Of a DNA stretch of 64,000 nucleotides, positions 26,751 to 34,905 are shown piece by piece. The translations under genes were made by a program, and so were the position numbers. This DNA comes from Rhodospirillum sp. (GTDB lineage Bacteria > Pseudomonadota > Alphaproteobacteria > Dongiales > Dongiaceae): assembly GCA_013822765.1 (NCBI GenBank), contig PNKY01000010.1, forward strand, positions 1 to 64,000, written 5' to 3'. Each line of letters starts with the position of its first letter. Positions within the stretch are counted from its first letter, which is position 1. The notes under the pieces were generated by a model that saw only the letters and a list, made by a program, of their open reading frames with translations, did not search any database and was not told where the DNA came from.

Positions 26751-27986
26751 TTAAACCCGGCGGGCCAATCCGTCCTGCGCGTAGGCCCAGGCGGCGAGCT
26801 TCGAGTCCCTGAAGGCGTGCCAATCCTCGAAGATCGCTGCGGCCCAGTCGTTCGCCAGCGCAATCAGGGCGCGCGACCACCCGGTATTTCGCGCAAATGC
26901 CGTCAATCCATCGATGTCGGTGGCACGATCGCGCCCGGCGCAGCGCAGCTGGGCCCAGGCGGTCAACTCGCCCATCGACTCGATTACCGCCTCGAACGCC
27001 GAACGATCGGGATGGGTGGTGGAGAGGTCGAGCTTGTCGGCGCTCGGCTGCAATTCGCGCAGGGTGAAGCTGGCGCCGCCGATGCGCGCCGGCGTGAGGA
27101 AAGCGGGGCCGACCGCCTGCATGCGATTCTCGATCGCCACCACGCGTGCCGCTTCGCTGGCGAACTTGGGCTGGCGCTGCTTGAGGCGCGGGATCAGGGT
27201 CGAGCCGCTCTGGCTCTTGAGATCGATCAGCGCCGCGCCCTCGCGCCCGCCGTCGCCCTCGACCAGCACCACATAGCGCTTGAGGCCGAGCGCGCCGACG
27301 CCGGCGACGCGCTGTGCCACGTCCAGCACCTTGAAGAAGCGCGGATAGGCGCGGTCCTGTGCGAAGCGCTTCATGAAGGCCGTGACGCGCGCGCGCTCGG
27401 CGGGATCGAGCGGCAGCGCCTTGCCGCTGTCGGTGCGCAGGCGGCGCTTGCCTTTCTTCAGCACGGTGCGCTTGGCGAGCAGGTCGGCCTGGGTGCGGCG
27501 CTCCAGCTTGACCAGCAATTCGCCGATCACGCCGCCGGCGGTGCGCCGTTCGATCCAGCGCGCCTTGCCGTCGATCAGCGCGGCCCGATAGGCGGCGAGG
27601 AACAGGCGGCCGAGGTCGCTCGCGCGGCGCGCACCGAAGCCCATCTCGTGCCCCGCCATGTGCACGCCGACCAGGAAGCGCATGAGGTCGCGGCCGAGCG
27701 GGCCGAGCCCGCCGTCGTCGAAGTCGCCGACGTCGAAATAGACCAGGCGGTTGTCGCCGCGGTAGGTGCCGAAATTCTCGATGTGCAGATCGCCGTTGAG
27801 CCAGGCCGACGGCATCCGCTCCAGCCACGCCGCGCCCGGCCAGTCGGCGTGGAACAGGGGGTTGGTGCCGCGGAAATAGCCGAACGGCGTCGCCGCCATC
27901 TTGCGGTATTTCAGCGCCAGCAGCTCCGGCTTACGCCCCCGGTTGAAGGCCGCGATCTGTTTCAGCGGATCGGCGCGACTCGGCAT
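26751..27986 (-). CDS. DUF2252 family protein
   Basis: 411 residues from ATG 27986. DUF2252 signatures are KYRKMAATPFGYFRGTNPLF, then NGDLHIENFGTYRG, then VYFDVGDFDDGGLGPLGRDLMRF. The GDLHxxN and DFDD blocks look like the catalytic loop and metal-binding DFD of kinase-like folds (aminoglycoside phosphotransferase/HipA type). The family may therefore be an ATP-dependent phosphotransferase, but this is inference and no substrate is known. It is monocistronic as far as can be seen. Confidence 0.88.
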   Translation of the reverse strand: MPSRADPLKQIAAFNRGRKPELLALKYRKMAATPFGYFRGTNPLFHADWPGAAWLERMPSAWLNGDLHIENFGTYRGDNRLVYFDVGDFDDGGLGPLGRDLMRFLVGVHMAGHEMGFGARRASDLGRLFLAAYRAALIDGKARWIERRTAGGVIGELLVKLERRTQADLLAKRTVLKKGKRRLRTDSGKALPLDPAERARVTAFMKRFAQDRAYPRFFKVLDVAQRVAGVGALGLKRYVVLVEGDGGREGAALIDLKSQSGSTLIPRLKQRQPKFASEAARVVAIENRMQAVGPAFLTPARIGGASFTLRELQPSADKLDLSTTHPDRSAFEAVIESMGELTAWAQLRCAGRDRATDIDGLTAFARNTGWSRALIALANDWAAAIFEDWHAFRDSKLAAWAYAQDGLARRV

Positions 27987-28143
27987 GGCGCCATGGTAGC
28001 GCCGGGGAGCGGCGCGGGACAACGCCGCGGCCCGCCTGGAACGGAACTGGAACCGTCGCGGCAGCGACTGGGAGGCCGCAACGCCGCTCTAGCCGACCGC
28101 ATGCCGTCACGATAATTTAAGCCACAGGGGGTAGTTTTCAGGC

Positions 28144-29172
28144 ATGGGCGACACGATCCAAAAAGACGCGGTGCTGTCGAGCCAGTCCGACTCGGCGGCT
28201 GACGGCGCCGCGAGCAAGATCGGCACGGTCACGCACAAGGCGCGCAAGCAGAAGGCGCCGCCCGGGTGGAGTGGCGACGATGCCGCGACCATGGTCAGCC
28301 TGGCGCTGCTGTGGGCGCCGGCTTGGTTGCTGCCGGAGCGGCTGTGGTCGCCCTTGTGCCGGGCGCGCGTCGGCCTCGGTCCGCTGACCGGAGAACGCGC
28401 CATCAAGAGCACCGCCAAGAGCGTCGGCGCGGCGCTCGGCGAGGACGCCGCGCGGTGCCTTGCGATCATGCGGGAGCAGAAGGCTGCGGTCCACGAGATG
28501 CGGCTGCAGGACCTGCGCGGCTGGCGGCCCGGCGGCTGGCAGCCCCCGATCCGGGTGGAGGGCGAAGAGCATCTGCAGAGCGCGCTCAAGGCCGGCAAGG
28601 GCGCGATCCTGTGGCTGGCGCCCTTCGTCTTCAACAGCGGCCCGACCAAGATCGCGCTGCACCAGAAGGGCTACCGCGTCTCGCACCTCAGCAGCCCGAA
28701 GCACGGCGTCTCTGAAACGCAGTTCGGCATCAAGTATCTCAACCGCATCCGCTGCATTCCGGAAGACCGCTACCTGGTGGACCGCATCGTGTTCGACCGC
28801 ACCGCGCCGACGACCGCGATGCGCCGGATGGTGCGGGCGCTGAAGGCGGGCGAAGTCGTTTCCATCGTCGCCGCCTCCACGGAAGGCTTCGAGATGATCC
28901 AGGGATCTGTGTTCGGCGGCCGACTGCCGGTGGCGGTCGGGGCGCCTCGCCTCGCCGGGCTGACCGGCGCGCCGCTGCTGCCGGCTTTCACGGTGCGCGA
29001 TCCGAAGCTCGGCTGGCGGGTCGCGATCGAGGCGCCGATCGCGCTCGCGGCCAGTGGTTCCTCCGACCAGCGCTGCATCGCCGCCGCGGCCGAGTTCCTG
29101 CGCCGTAGCGAGCCCTGGGTGCGGCAGTTTCCTGGCCAGTGGCGCGCCTGGAGCAAGTGGCGCCCGGACTAG
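28144..29172 (+). CDS. LPLAT / lipid A acyltransferase-like protein lacking the HX4D/E motif
   Basis: 342 residues. After a ~40-residue charged N terminus, the chain follows the LpxL/HtrB-like pattern: RVEGEEHLQSALKAGKGAILWLAPFVFNSGPTKIALHQKGYRV, then VVSIVAASTEGF, then FGGRLPVAVGAPRLAGLTGAPLLPAFTVRD. At the place of the catalytic His-x4-Asp/Glu there is APFVFNSGP, with no His, so normal acyl transfer is doubtful. It is convergent with the ATP-grasp gene, 14 bases away, which suggests a joint envelope or surface-glycan role. Family assignment is moderate. Confidence 0.62.
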   Translation: MGDTIQKDAVLSSQSDSAADGAASKIGTVTHKARKQKAPPGWSGDDAATMVSLALLWAPAWLLPERLWSPLCRARVGLGPLTGERAIKSTAKSVGAALGEDAARCLAIMREQKAAVHEMRLQDLRGWRPGGWQPPIRVEGEEHLQSALKAGKGAILWLAPFVFNSGPTKIALHQKGYRVSHLSSPKHGVSETQFGIKYLNRIRCIPEDRYLVDRIVFDRTAPTTAMRRMVRALKAGEVVSIVAASTEGFEMIQGSVFGGRLPVAVGAPRLAGLTGAPLLPAFTVRDPKLGWRVAIEAPIALAASGSSDQRCIAAAAEFLRRSEPWVRQFPGQWRAWSKWRPD

Positions 29173-29186
29173 CGCCAGAACTGGCG

Positions 29187-30506
29187 TCAGGGATAGCGCC
29201 AGCCTTTCTCGTCGAGCTTCGCCTCGAGGCGATCAAGGTGGAAATCCAGCAGCTGGCCGAGGCGCATCTGGCCGACGGGCTGCCGGAACACGCGCTCCGG
29301 AAAGACCAGGTCAAGGAAGCTGTTGCCCTCCAACAGCGCCGGGCCGTCCGGCGTGATCGCAAAATCCCAGCCGATGATGATCCGCTCCGGCACGAGGCGA
29401 TGCGCCTTGACCGCAAGCGCGGCAAGCTCGGGCCAGCACGGCACGATCCGTCCCGTCACCGCAGCGTCGGTGACCGGATGGCGGTCGAACCATTCCGACA
29501 GGCACGGCGGTTTGTCGCCTGTGATCCGGCCGAGGGCGCCGGTCTCGAGGTCGATCGGCGCACCGTATTCCTCGATCCAGCCGATATCCCAGTTCGGCTC
29601 GAGCTTGGCCATCGAGCGCAGATAGGCGTTGGTCAGGACCGGGCGCAGCTCCTCGTCGAGGCAGGTGATCAGGCGGAAGGTGATCAGCGACACGTCCGCC
29701 AAGTCGGCGATCGCCGGGTGGTTGTGCAGCAGCGGCATCACCATCAGCCGTTCCCGCTTCGAGCCCATCGAGCGGCGCTGAAGCGCCTCCGTGATTTGCT
29801 GCAGGGTCGACTGCCGGTTCTCGTCATCCCGGTATTGGAATGGCCCGGTGCGCCAGTAGCTGGCGGAGCTATGGGCGCCTCGGCCGCGACGGAGCTTCAC
29901 GAACAGGTCGCGATCCAGGTCGGCCCGCGAACCGCCGGGCCAGGAGATTTCGCCGTCTTCGACCAGCATGATCGGACGCGGATGCGCGATCTGGTTCTCG
30001 AGGCACCAGCGCGAGACTTCGAGCTTGTCGCCGAGCTTCCTGGCGCGGTCCCTCGCTTCCGGGTCGATGCGGTTCAGCGCCTTGAAGAGCCCGTGCTTCA
30101 CCTCGTTGCGCATCACATAGGCGCCGGCTTCGGCCATCGCGCCGTCGCGATAGAGCTCCAGTACGTAGTAGATCCAAGGCTTGGCGCCGTGGAACAAGAC
30201 CACGCGCACCTGATCCCAGACCTGCCGCCGAATCGAGACGCCGACCTCGCGCCGCGCTTGCGCCCCCACCAGCCGGATCATCGGCACGATCCGACAGAGA
30301 TTCACCAGCGGGCGCCCGAGATATTGATCGAACAGCCAGTAGAGGCCTTCGAGCGAGCGGTCGCGCAGCAGGATCCTGCGCTGCAGGCGCCGGGCCCTCG
30401 CGCCGACTGGCAGCGGCCTGGATTGGCGCGTCAGCGCATCGGGCGATGCGGCCTCGGGGCCGTCTTCGAACGCACGCTTCGGCAGCGGTGCATGGCGCAT
30501 TGGCAA
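29187..30506 (-). CDS. Sugar-transfer-associated ATP-grasp domain protein
   Basis: 439 residues. The C-terminal ~260 residues match the ATPgrasp_ST family: LFVKLRRGRGAHSS, RLMVMPLLHNHPAIADL, VSLITFRLITCLD, and the metal/ATP end IIIGWDFAITPDGPALLEGNSF. The N-terminal region is helical and basic. ATP-grasp enzymes join a carboxylate to an amine or similar nucleophile; this subfamily is linked by context to sugar transferases and exopolysaccharide. The exact reaction is unknown. It converges on the acyltransferase-like gene. Confidence 0.82.
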   Translation of the reverse strand: MPMRHAPLPKRAFEDGPEAASPDALTRQSRPLPVGARARRLQRRILLRDRSLEGLYWLFDQYLGRPLVNLCRIVPMIRLVGAQARREVGVSIRRQVWDQVRVVLFHGAKPWIYYVLELYRDGAMAEAGAYVMRNEVKHGLFKALNRIDPEARDRARKLGDKLEVSRWCLENQIAHPRPIMLVEDGEISWPGGSRADLDRDLFVKLRRGRGAHSSASYWRTGPFQYRDDENRQSTLQQITEALQRRSMGSKRERLMVMPLLHNHPAIADLADVSLITFRLITCLDEELRPVLTNAYLRSMAKLEPNWDIGWIEEYGAPIDLETGALGRITGDKPPCLSEWFDRHPVTDAAVTGRIVPCWPELAALAVKAHRLVPERIIIGWDFAITPDGPALLEGNSFLDLVFPERVFRQPVGQMRLGQLLDFHLDRLEAKLDEKGWRYP

Positions 30507-30636
30507 TCGCTCTGGCCCTTGTTGGAGGTACGCGCCAGGGGCGCCGCAGACTTCTCAACCCATGCTGACACCTTACACTGGAGACTGCAACTCGGCGTAC
30601 TTACAGTTTGGTAATCTGGATGAGTGGGCAGCGCGC

Positions 30637-31557
30637 CTACTGCGCCGCGTTGGCCAGGTACGGTGATTCCAGCGGCGTATCGGCATGGCCGGACAGAATG
30701 TCCTTCAGGCTCGGATAGCCGAACTGCTTGGGGGCAGCGTTGGCGCGCGCGATGATGTCGATGCCCTTGTTGCTGTCATTCTCGATCCAGGGCGCGAGCT
30801 GCTGGTCGATCTCGGGATTGACAAAGAACATCATGGACAAGCGCGGATCGGTGCGGCGGCTGTTGCGCACCTGGTGATAGCCGGGCTTCACGCGATAGCC
30901 GGTCATCAGCGACAGCAGGCTGCCCGGCATCACGACGAAATGGTCGGGGCTGACATTCGCCGGCACGAACGCGCCGCCGACCTGGAGTTCCAGGCCTGGC
31001 GCATTGCTGGTGACCAGCGTCACCAGGTGGCCGTCTTCGTGCGGATCCTGCAGCAGCTTGCGGCGATGGCGCGCCGGTTCGTAGTGATTGAGCTGCGTGT
31101 AGGTGGCGCCGAAGAAGCGCAGGTCCGGCGCACCCGGCGCGAAATAATCGCGCATCGCGGCGAACAGGTCGCGCACCACATCGGCCAGCAGGTCGGCAGC
31201 GTCGCGCAGCGCGCCATGCAGCAGGCAACCGTCACGCCACGCGTCCAGCTCCGGATGCACGCGATTGTGGTTCCAGGCGGAAAAGGACTCGGTCAGGTCC
31301 GGACGCTCCGGCACCTGGGAGTATTCGGGGCCGAGCTCGCGATAGCCTTCGACCCACTCGGGGTGGGAATAGCGGAGCTTCTCCTCCGCCGGGCGCGCGA
31401 AGAATCCGCTGGCCTGGGCGAACGCGCAGTCCACCGCCTGGCGCAGAACCGGATTGGCGGGCAGACGCAGGAAACCTTGCTGCTCCAGTTGCGGGATCAT
31501 GGCCAGGTAGGCGCTGCGATCGCGCGAGGGTGCACGGTCGACAGAAAGCGGGCTCAT
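30637..31557 (-). CDS. Isopenicillin N synthase-like 2OG-Fe(II) oxygenase
   Basis: 306 residues from ATG 31557. The non-heme iron triad is H173 and D175 (DPHEDGHLVTLV) and H228 (PGYHQVRNS). The RxS oxoglutarate motif is R239-L-S. The N-terminal DIOX_N region contains GFFARPAEEKLRYSHPEWVEGY. Plant-like IPNS/gibberellin-oxidase type enzymes hydroxylate or desaturate small molecules; no substrate can be given. Standalone, with a ~300-base gap towards the next gene. Confidence 0.88.
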   Translation of the reverse strand: MSPLSVDRAPSRDRSAYLAMIPQLEQQGFLRLPANPVLRQAVDCAFAQASGFFARPAEEKLRYSHPEWVEGYRELGPEYSQVPERPDLTESFSAWNHNRVHPELDAWRDGCLLHGALRDAADLLADVVRDLFAAMRDYFAPGAPDLRFFGATYTQLNHYEPARHRRKLLQDPHEDGHLVTLVTSNAPGLELQVGGAFVPANVSPDHFVVMPGSLLSLMTGYRVKPGYHQVRNSRRTDPRLSMMFFVNPEIDQQLAPWIENDSNKGIDIIARANAAPKQFGYPSLKDILSGHADTPLESPYLANAAQ

Positions 31558-31781
31558 GAAGCGAACGCTCCTCGTTAGCACGGATACTGGTGGGGTCGCC
31601 TTGGGCCCCAACCATACTCAGCGCGCGCGATGTGTCCAGAGTCCAAGCGAAGCACGGGTGCCGCAGTGCGCCGGATCACTCGGCCAAGCCTACGAGCCCG
31701 GATGTGACAGGGCGCTGACCGCCGGCGACTGTCCAGCGGCGGGCGACATCGTGCCGCACGAGCTGTGCACAGGTATCGGGA

Positions 31782-31855
31782 TCAGCCGCGCTGGCCGAGC
31801 TGCATGTCGAACGGCACGAAATCGATGCCGACGCAGCGCACCTCGCCGTCCGCCG
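31782..31855 (-). pseudogene. Coding-like remnant downstream of the PAS_5 gene (apparent frameshift)
   Basis: Directly past the PAS_5 stop, the +2 frame reads PPVAADGEVRCVGIDFVPF, then DMQLGQRG and a stop at 31782-31784. Codons carry G or C in nearly every third position, as in real genes here. It has no start of its own. A single-base shift in the last codons of the PAS_5 gene would join the two. Confidence 0.45.
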
Positions 31856-32362
31856 CTACAGGTGGCTACGGCCGCCGAACACCGGTGAGCCGGCCTCCGG
31901 GAAGAACTCGTCGATGCCGAGGACGCGGTTGACGGTGGCGCCGTCCTCCGACAGCGGGAACAGGCCGAACTCCGACGCGCCGGGCGTATTCTCGCGGAAG
32001 CCCCAGTGATAGAACCCGAACACCGGGGCCGCAGTGTCGCGCGCCCGCGCGAAGATGCGGTGCACGAACGGGCCTTCCTCCCAACCCATCTCGTCGACAT
32101 AGCGGCCGGTCAGCTCGTTGCCGAGGATATGCACCTGCCGGGTCCCGGCCAGGCGGTAGCGCACCCGGAACGGGTCGTTCTCGATATCGCAAATGACGAT
32201 CGAGGCGATCAGCCGGGGAATCTCGGTCGGGTCGATGTCCGCCGGTCGCGGCAGGCGTCCCGCCATCCGCTTGCTTTCCCAATAGGCCAGCATTTCGCGG
32301 ATGTGGGTCGAGCAAACCGCGGCGACGCTCTCATAGATTGTATCGACGGCAGGTTGTTCCAT
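31856..32362 (-). CDS. PAS_5 (DUF1457) domain protein, possibly frameshifted at the 3' end
   Basis: 168 residues from ATG 32362. Family pattern: IREMLAYWESKRMAGRLPRPADIDPTEIPRLIASIVICDIE, FRVRYRLAGTRQVHILGNELTGRYVDEM, and LFPLSEDGATVNRVLGI. It is a paralog of the gene at 4927. It is a PAS-only protein with no output domain, probably sensing a small ligand in the cytosol. A coding-like tail continues beyond its stop in another frame (see 31782-31855). Confidence 0.82.
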   Translation of the reverse strand: MEQPAVDTIYESVAAVCSTHIREMLAYWESKRMAGRLPRPADIDPTEIPRLIASIVICDIENDPFRVRYRLAGTRQVHILGNELTGRYVDEMGWEEGPFVHRIFARARDTAAPVFGFYHWGFRENTPGASEFGLFPLSEDGATVNRVLGIDEFFPEAGSPVFGGRSHL

Positions 32363-32442
32363 GACGCGGCTATCCTCAGCGGGCCGCACCGGCCTGTCAA
32401 CCTTGCGCTGGAACAATGCTGCGTGCCGGCAATCCTCCGGTG

Positions 32443-33237
32443 TCACGCAATCGCGCGCACGACGCCGCCATCGACGCGCAAGGCCGCGCCGTTGGTGGCC
32501 GAAGCCTGCGGCGAAGCAATATACAGCACCATGCTGGCCACCTCCTCGACGGTCGCGAACCGCTGCAGCAGGGAGGTCGGGCGGTGGCGCTTGACGAACT
32601 CGCGCGCCATGGTCTCGACATCGGCGCCGTCCTTGTCGGCCATCTGCTGCAGGAAGGTCTCGACTCCGTCGGAGCGCGTCGGTCCGGGCAGCACCGCATT
32701 GACGGTGACGCCGGTGCCGGCGGTCAACTCGGCGAGCCCGCGCGACAGGCCGAGCTGCGCCGTCTTGGTCACGCCGTAATGGATCATCTCCGGCGGGATC
32801 TGCAGGCCGGACTCGGACGAGATGAAGACGATGCGGCCCCAGTCCCGCTGCAGCATGCCCTGCATGTAGGCGCGCGACAGGCGCACGCCGGACATCACGT
32901 TGATCTCCATGAAGCGCGTCCAGTCGGAATCCGGGATCGCGAAGAAATCCTTGGGCTCGAAGATGCCGGCATTGTTGATGAGGATGTCCACCGCGGGCAC
33001 GGCGCGCGCCAGCGCCTCGCAGCCGGCCGCGGTCCCGACGTCGGCCGCGACGCCGCGCACCGTGGCGGACGGATGCGCGCGGCGAAGATCGGCGGCGGCG
33101 CGCTCGACCTTGTCCGGGCTGCGGCCATTGACGATGGTTTCGGCGCCGGCCGCCGCCAGGCCCTTGGCGATGGCAAGGCCGATGCCGTTGGTGGAGCCGG
33201 TGACGAGCGCGGTCTTGCCGGAGAGCGAGATGTTCAT
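32443..33237 (-). CDS. Short-chain dehydrogenase/reductase
   Basis: 264 residues, classical SDR. Cofactor loop TGSTNGIGLAIA (13-24), NNAG at 88-91, catalytic Tyr154 and Lys158 in MIHYGVTKTA with Ser near 141 (FISSESG). The segment PTRSDGVETFLQQM and the C-terminal NGAALRVDGG fit the family. R39 after the second strand (NGRSPDK) suggests NADP(H). The substrate is unknown. It is upstream of the PAS_5 gene on the same strand, with 80 bases between them. Confidence 0.94.
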   Translation of the reverse strand: MNISLSGKTALVTGSTNGIGLAIAKGLAAAGAETIVNGRSPDKVERAAADLRRAHPSATVRGVAADVGTAAGCEALARAVPAVDILINNAGIFEPKDFFAIPDSDWTRFMEINVMSGVRLSRAYMQGMLQRDWGRIVFISSESGLQIPPEMIHYGVTKTAQLGLSRGLAELTAGTGVTVNAVLPGPTRSDGVETFLQQMADKDGADVETMAREFVKRHRPTSLLQRFATVEEVASMVLYIASPQASATNGAALRVDGGVVRAIA

Positions 33238-33359
33238 GGCAGGGGTTCCTTTGCGAGGAGTCGATGCCTTCTAGATGCGATGCGCCCGCACGGTACGCAA
33301 TGGGTGTGACGTCAGGGGCTCGAAAGCCATGAGCGCCTCAGGGACTTGCCTGTGTGCGA

Positions 33360-33677
33360 CTACGCGCAGGGTGCGGCGTGCGCCAATTCGAAATGGCGCA
33401 CGAAATCGTCGAAGCTGGACAGAACGGTGCGCGCCTCGGGCTCGACCACGGCGCGCTCGATGGCGTCGCCGGCAAAGCTGCGGATCGATGCGAGCGACTC
33501 CCAGAGCGTAACCGCGACGAACTCGACTTCGTCGCCGATGGTGCGCTTCAGGAGATAGGCGCCGCGATGGCCGGCGATCGCCGGCAACTCGGCGAACACT
33601 TTGGTGGTGACGAAGCGCTCATAGGCGTCGGCGTTCTCGGCCCTGGCCCGGCCGCGCCACATGCGGACGATCATCAT
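33360..33677 (-). CDS. ABM-like (dimeric alpha-beta barrel) protein
   Basis: 105 residues from ATG 33677, preceded by AGAGGAGA. One ferredoxin-like domain: MIVRMWRGRARAENADAYERFVTTKVF, then FVAVTLWESLASIRSFAGD and the C-terminal YEARTVLSSFDDFVRHFEL-like end. Such proteins are heme-degrading or cofactor-free monooxygenases or simply stress dimers; no catalytic residues can be assigned. It is related in type to the genes at 49671 and 50743. Confidence 0.82.
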   Translation of the reverse strand: MMIVRMWRGRARAENADAYERFVTTKVFAELPAIAGHRGAYLLKRTIGDEVEFVAVTLWESLASIRSFAGDAIERAVVEPEARTVLSSFDDFVRHFELAHAAPCA

Positions 33678-33761
33678 CTGTCTCCTCTTGAGATGGCGCG
33701 ACAACTATATGGGCCATCGCTTTGGGAGAGCCATCCGGAACCACCAATGTGCGCACTGAAT

Positions 33762-33798
33762 CTCCTCTCCCAACATGGAAGAGGTTGGGGCGGGGGAA
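33762..33798. repeat. Degenerate palindromic intergenic repeat
   Basis: CTCCTCTCCCAACATGG followed by AAGAGGTTGGGGCGGG forms a weak dyad around CATGG. It resembles the GC-rich repeats at 18931 and 62522 and the dispersed palindromes of related bacteria. Confidence 0.5.
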
Positions 33799-33816
33799 GA
33801 TGGCTGGTGTACAGGG

Positions 33817-34389
33817 CTAGCGCGCGATCCAGCCGGCGACGTGCCAGATTGCCGGCGCGAGCAGAATTGCGATGGCGCAGCACACGATGCGGGCGCCGAG
33901 ATTGAACAGGCGGAACTTGCGCGCGACGATGCGGGAATTCACCGCGACCTCGCGCGCCAGGTCGTTGAGATAGGCCTCGCTCGCGGCGTTGCCCGGGTCC
34001 GGCCAATAGCGCGCCCGGGCCGCGGCCTCGTAGGCCGGCAGCGGCAGGGCGGCAATGTCCAGGAAGAACAGCAGGTTCCTGTGCTGCCCGGTCTCGCCGT
34101 GTCGCGCCGCCGGATCGCGGCGGCTGATGTCGATCTTGGGCAGGAACGAGACGACACACACGACCGCCGCCATTGCGAACAAGGGCAGCGCGGCGAGGAA
34201 TGCAGGCGCGAATCCCGCCGGCAGCGTGCGGTCGCTCGACAGCAGGTTCAGCATGGCGAGGATCCAGGCCGAGGCGAAGGTCAGCAACGCGGCGTTCTTG
34301 GTCTCCGCGAAGCGCACCAAGTCGAACACGCGCGCAAGGTTGCTGCCCAGGAGCTTTTCGAAAGCCTCCTGCTGATCGTTGACGCTCAT
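33817..34389 (-). CDS. PycTM/DUF5706-like three-helix membrane protein
   Basis: 190 residues from ATG 34389. The first helix region LLGSNLARVFDLVRFAETKNAALLTFASAWILAML matches the opening of the Pycsar effector membrane domain (DUF5706). Two hydrophobic segments follow at ~64-84 and ~165-182. The conserved pre-helix region is LNDLAREVAVNSRIVARKFRLFNLG. In Pycsar anti-phage systems such proteins respond to cCMP or cUMP by damaging the membrane. No pyrimidine cyclase is adjacent here, so this copy is solitary, and a defence role is only inferred. Confidence 0.68.
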   Translation of the reverse strand: MSVNDQQEAFEKLLGSNLARVFDLVRFAETKNAALLTFASAWILAMLNLLSSDRTLPAGFAPAFLAALPLFAMAAVVCVVSFLPKIDISRRDPAARHGETGQHRNLLFFLDIAALPLPAYEAAARARYWPDPGNAASEAYLNDLAREVAVNSRIVARKFRLFNLGARIVCCAIAILLAPAIWHVAGWIAR

Positions 34390-34525
34390 CTCTGCTTGGC
34401 CCACCGGCCTGATGCTTGATCCATCCATGGCGCGGCGAAATGCCATGGCCGGCAATCGGGCGCTGTGACGTGCTTCACCGCGCGGTCATGGACCGCAGGC
34501 TAGGCCGCCCTCGGGATTGTCGAGA

Positions 34526-34726
34526 TCAGGTCTTTTCGGTGACGACTGGGGCTGGATCGCCGCGTAAGTCGTCTGCCCCGCGCCTCTGCTGCTCGGCGCG
34601 TTCGGCAAGATCGCGCCAGCCAAGCGCCATCTGGACCAGGAGCTGCTTGCTGCGCTCGCTCGTCACATACTGGGTGAACAGAAGACATTCCCCCGCCCGC
34701 CGCCGATATTCGTCTGAGTCATTCAT
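34526..34726 (-). CDS. Small conserved-type helical protein
   Basis: 66 residues from ATG 34726. The sequence MNDSDEYRRRAGECLLFTQYV, then LLVQMALGWRDLAERAEQQ, matches a small helical pattern (YRRRAxECL...MAxxWxxLAE) that I recall from many rhizobial and Rhodospirillales-like genomes. No function known. It lies between the PycTM-like gene and the EF-G-like genes. Confidence 0.7.
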   Translation of the reverse strand: MNDSDEYRRRAGECLLFTQYVTSERSKQLLVQMALGWRDLAERAEQQRRGADDLRGDPAPVVTEKT

Positions 34727-34905
34727 TCTGGCGTCCACGCGGCACTGTCGGTGGCAAACACACCCTAGCGGAGTAGGTTCCCACAGGCGGGCCGATCACA
34801 GATTTCTTTCCGATCTTTCGGACCGATTAGGACACAAGCTGTCGACCGACGCCTTGGCGTGTGAGCGCGCCGGCGTCGTGGTTCGAGGCGTGCGCTAGCG
34901 GCGCG

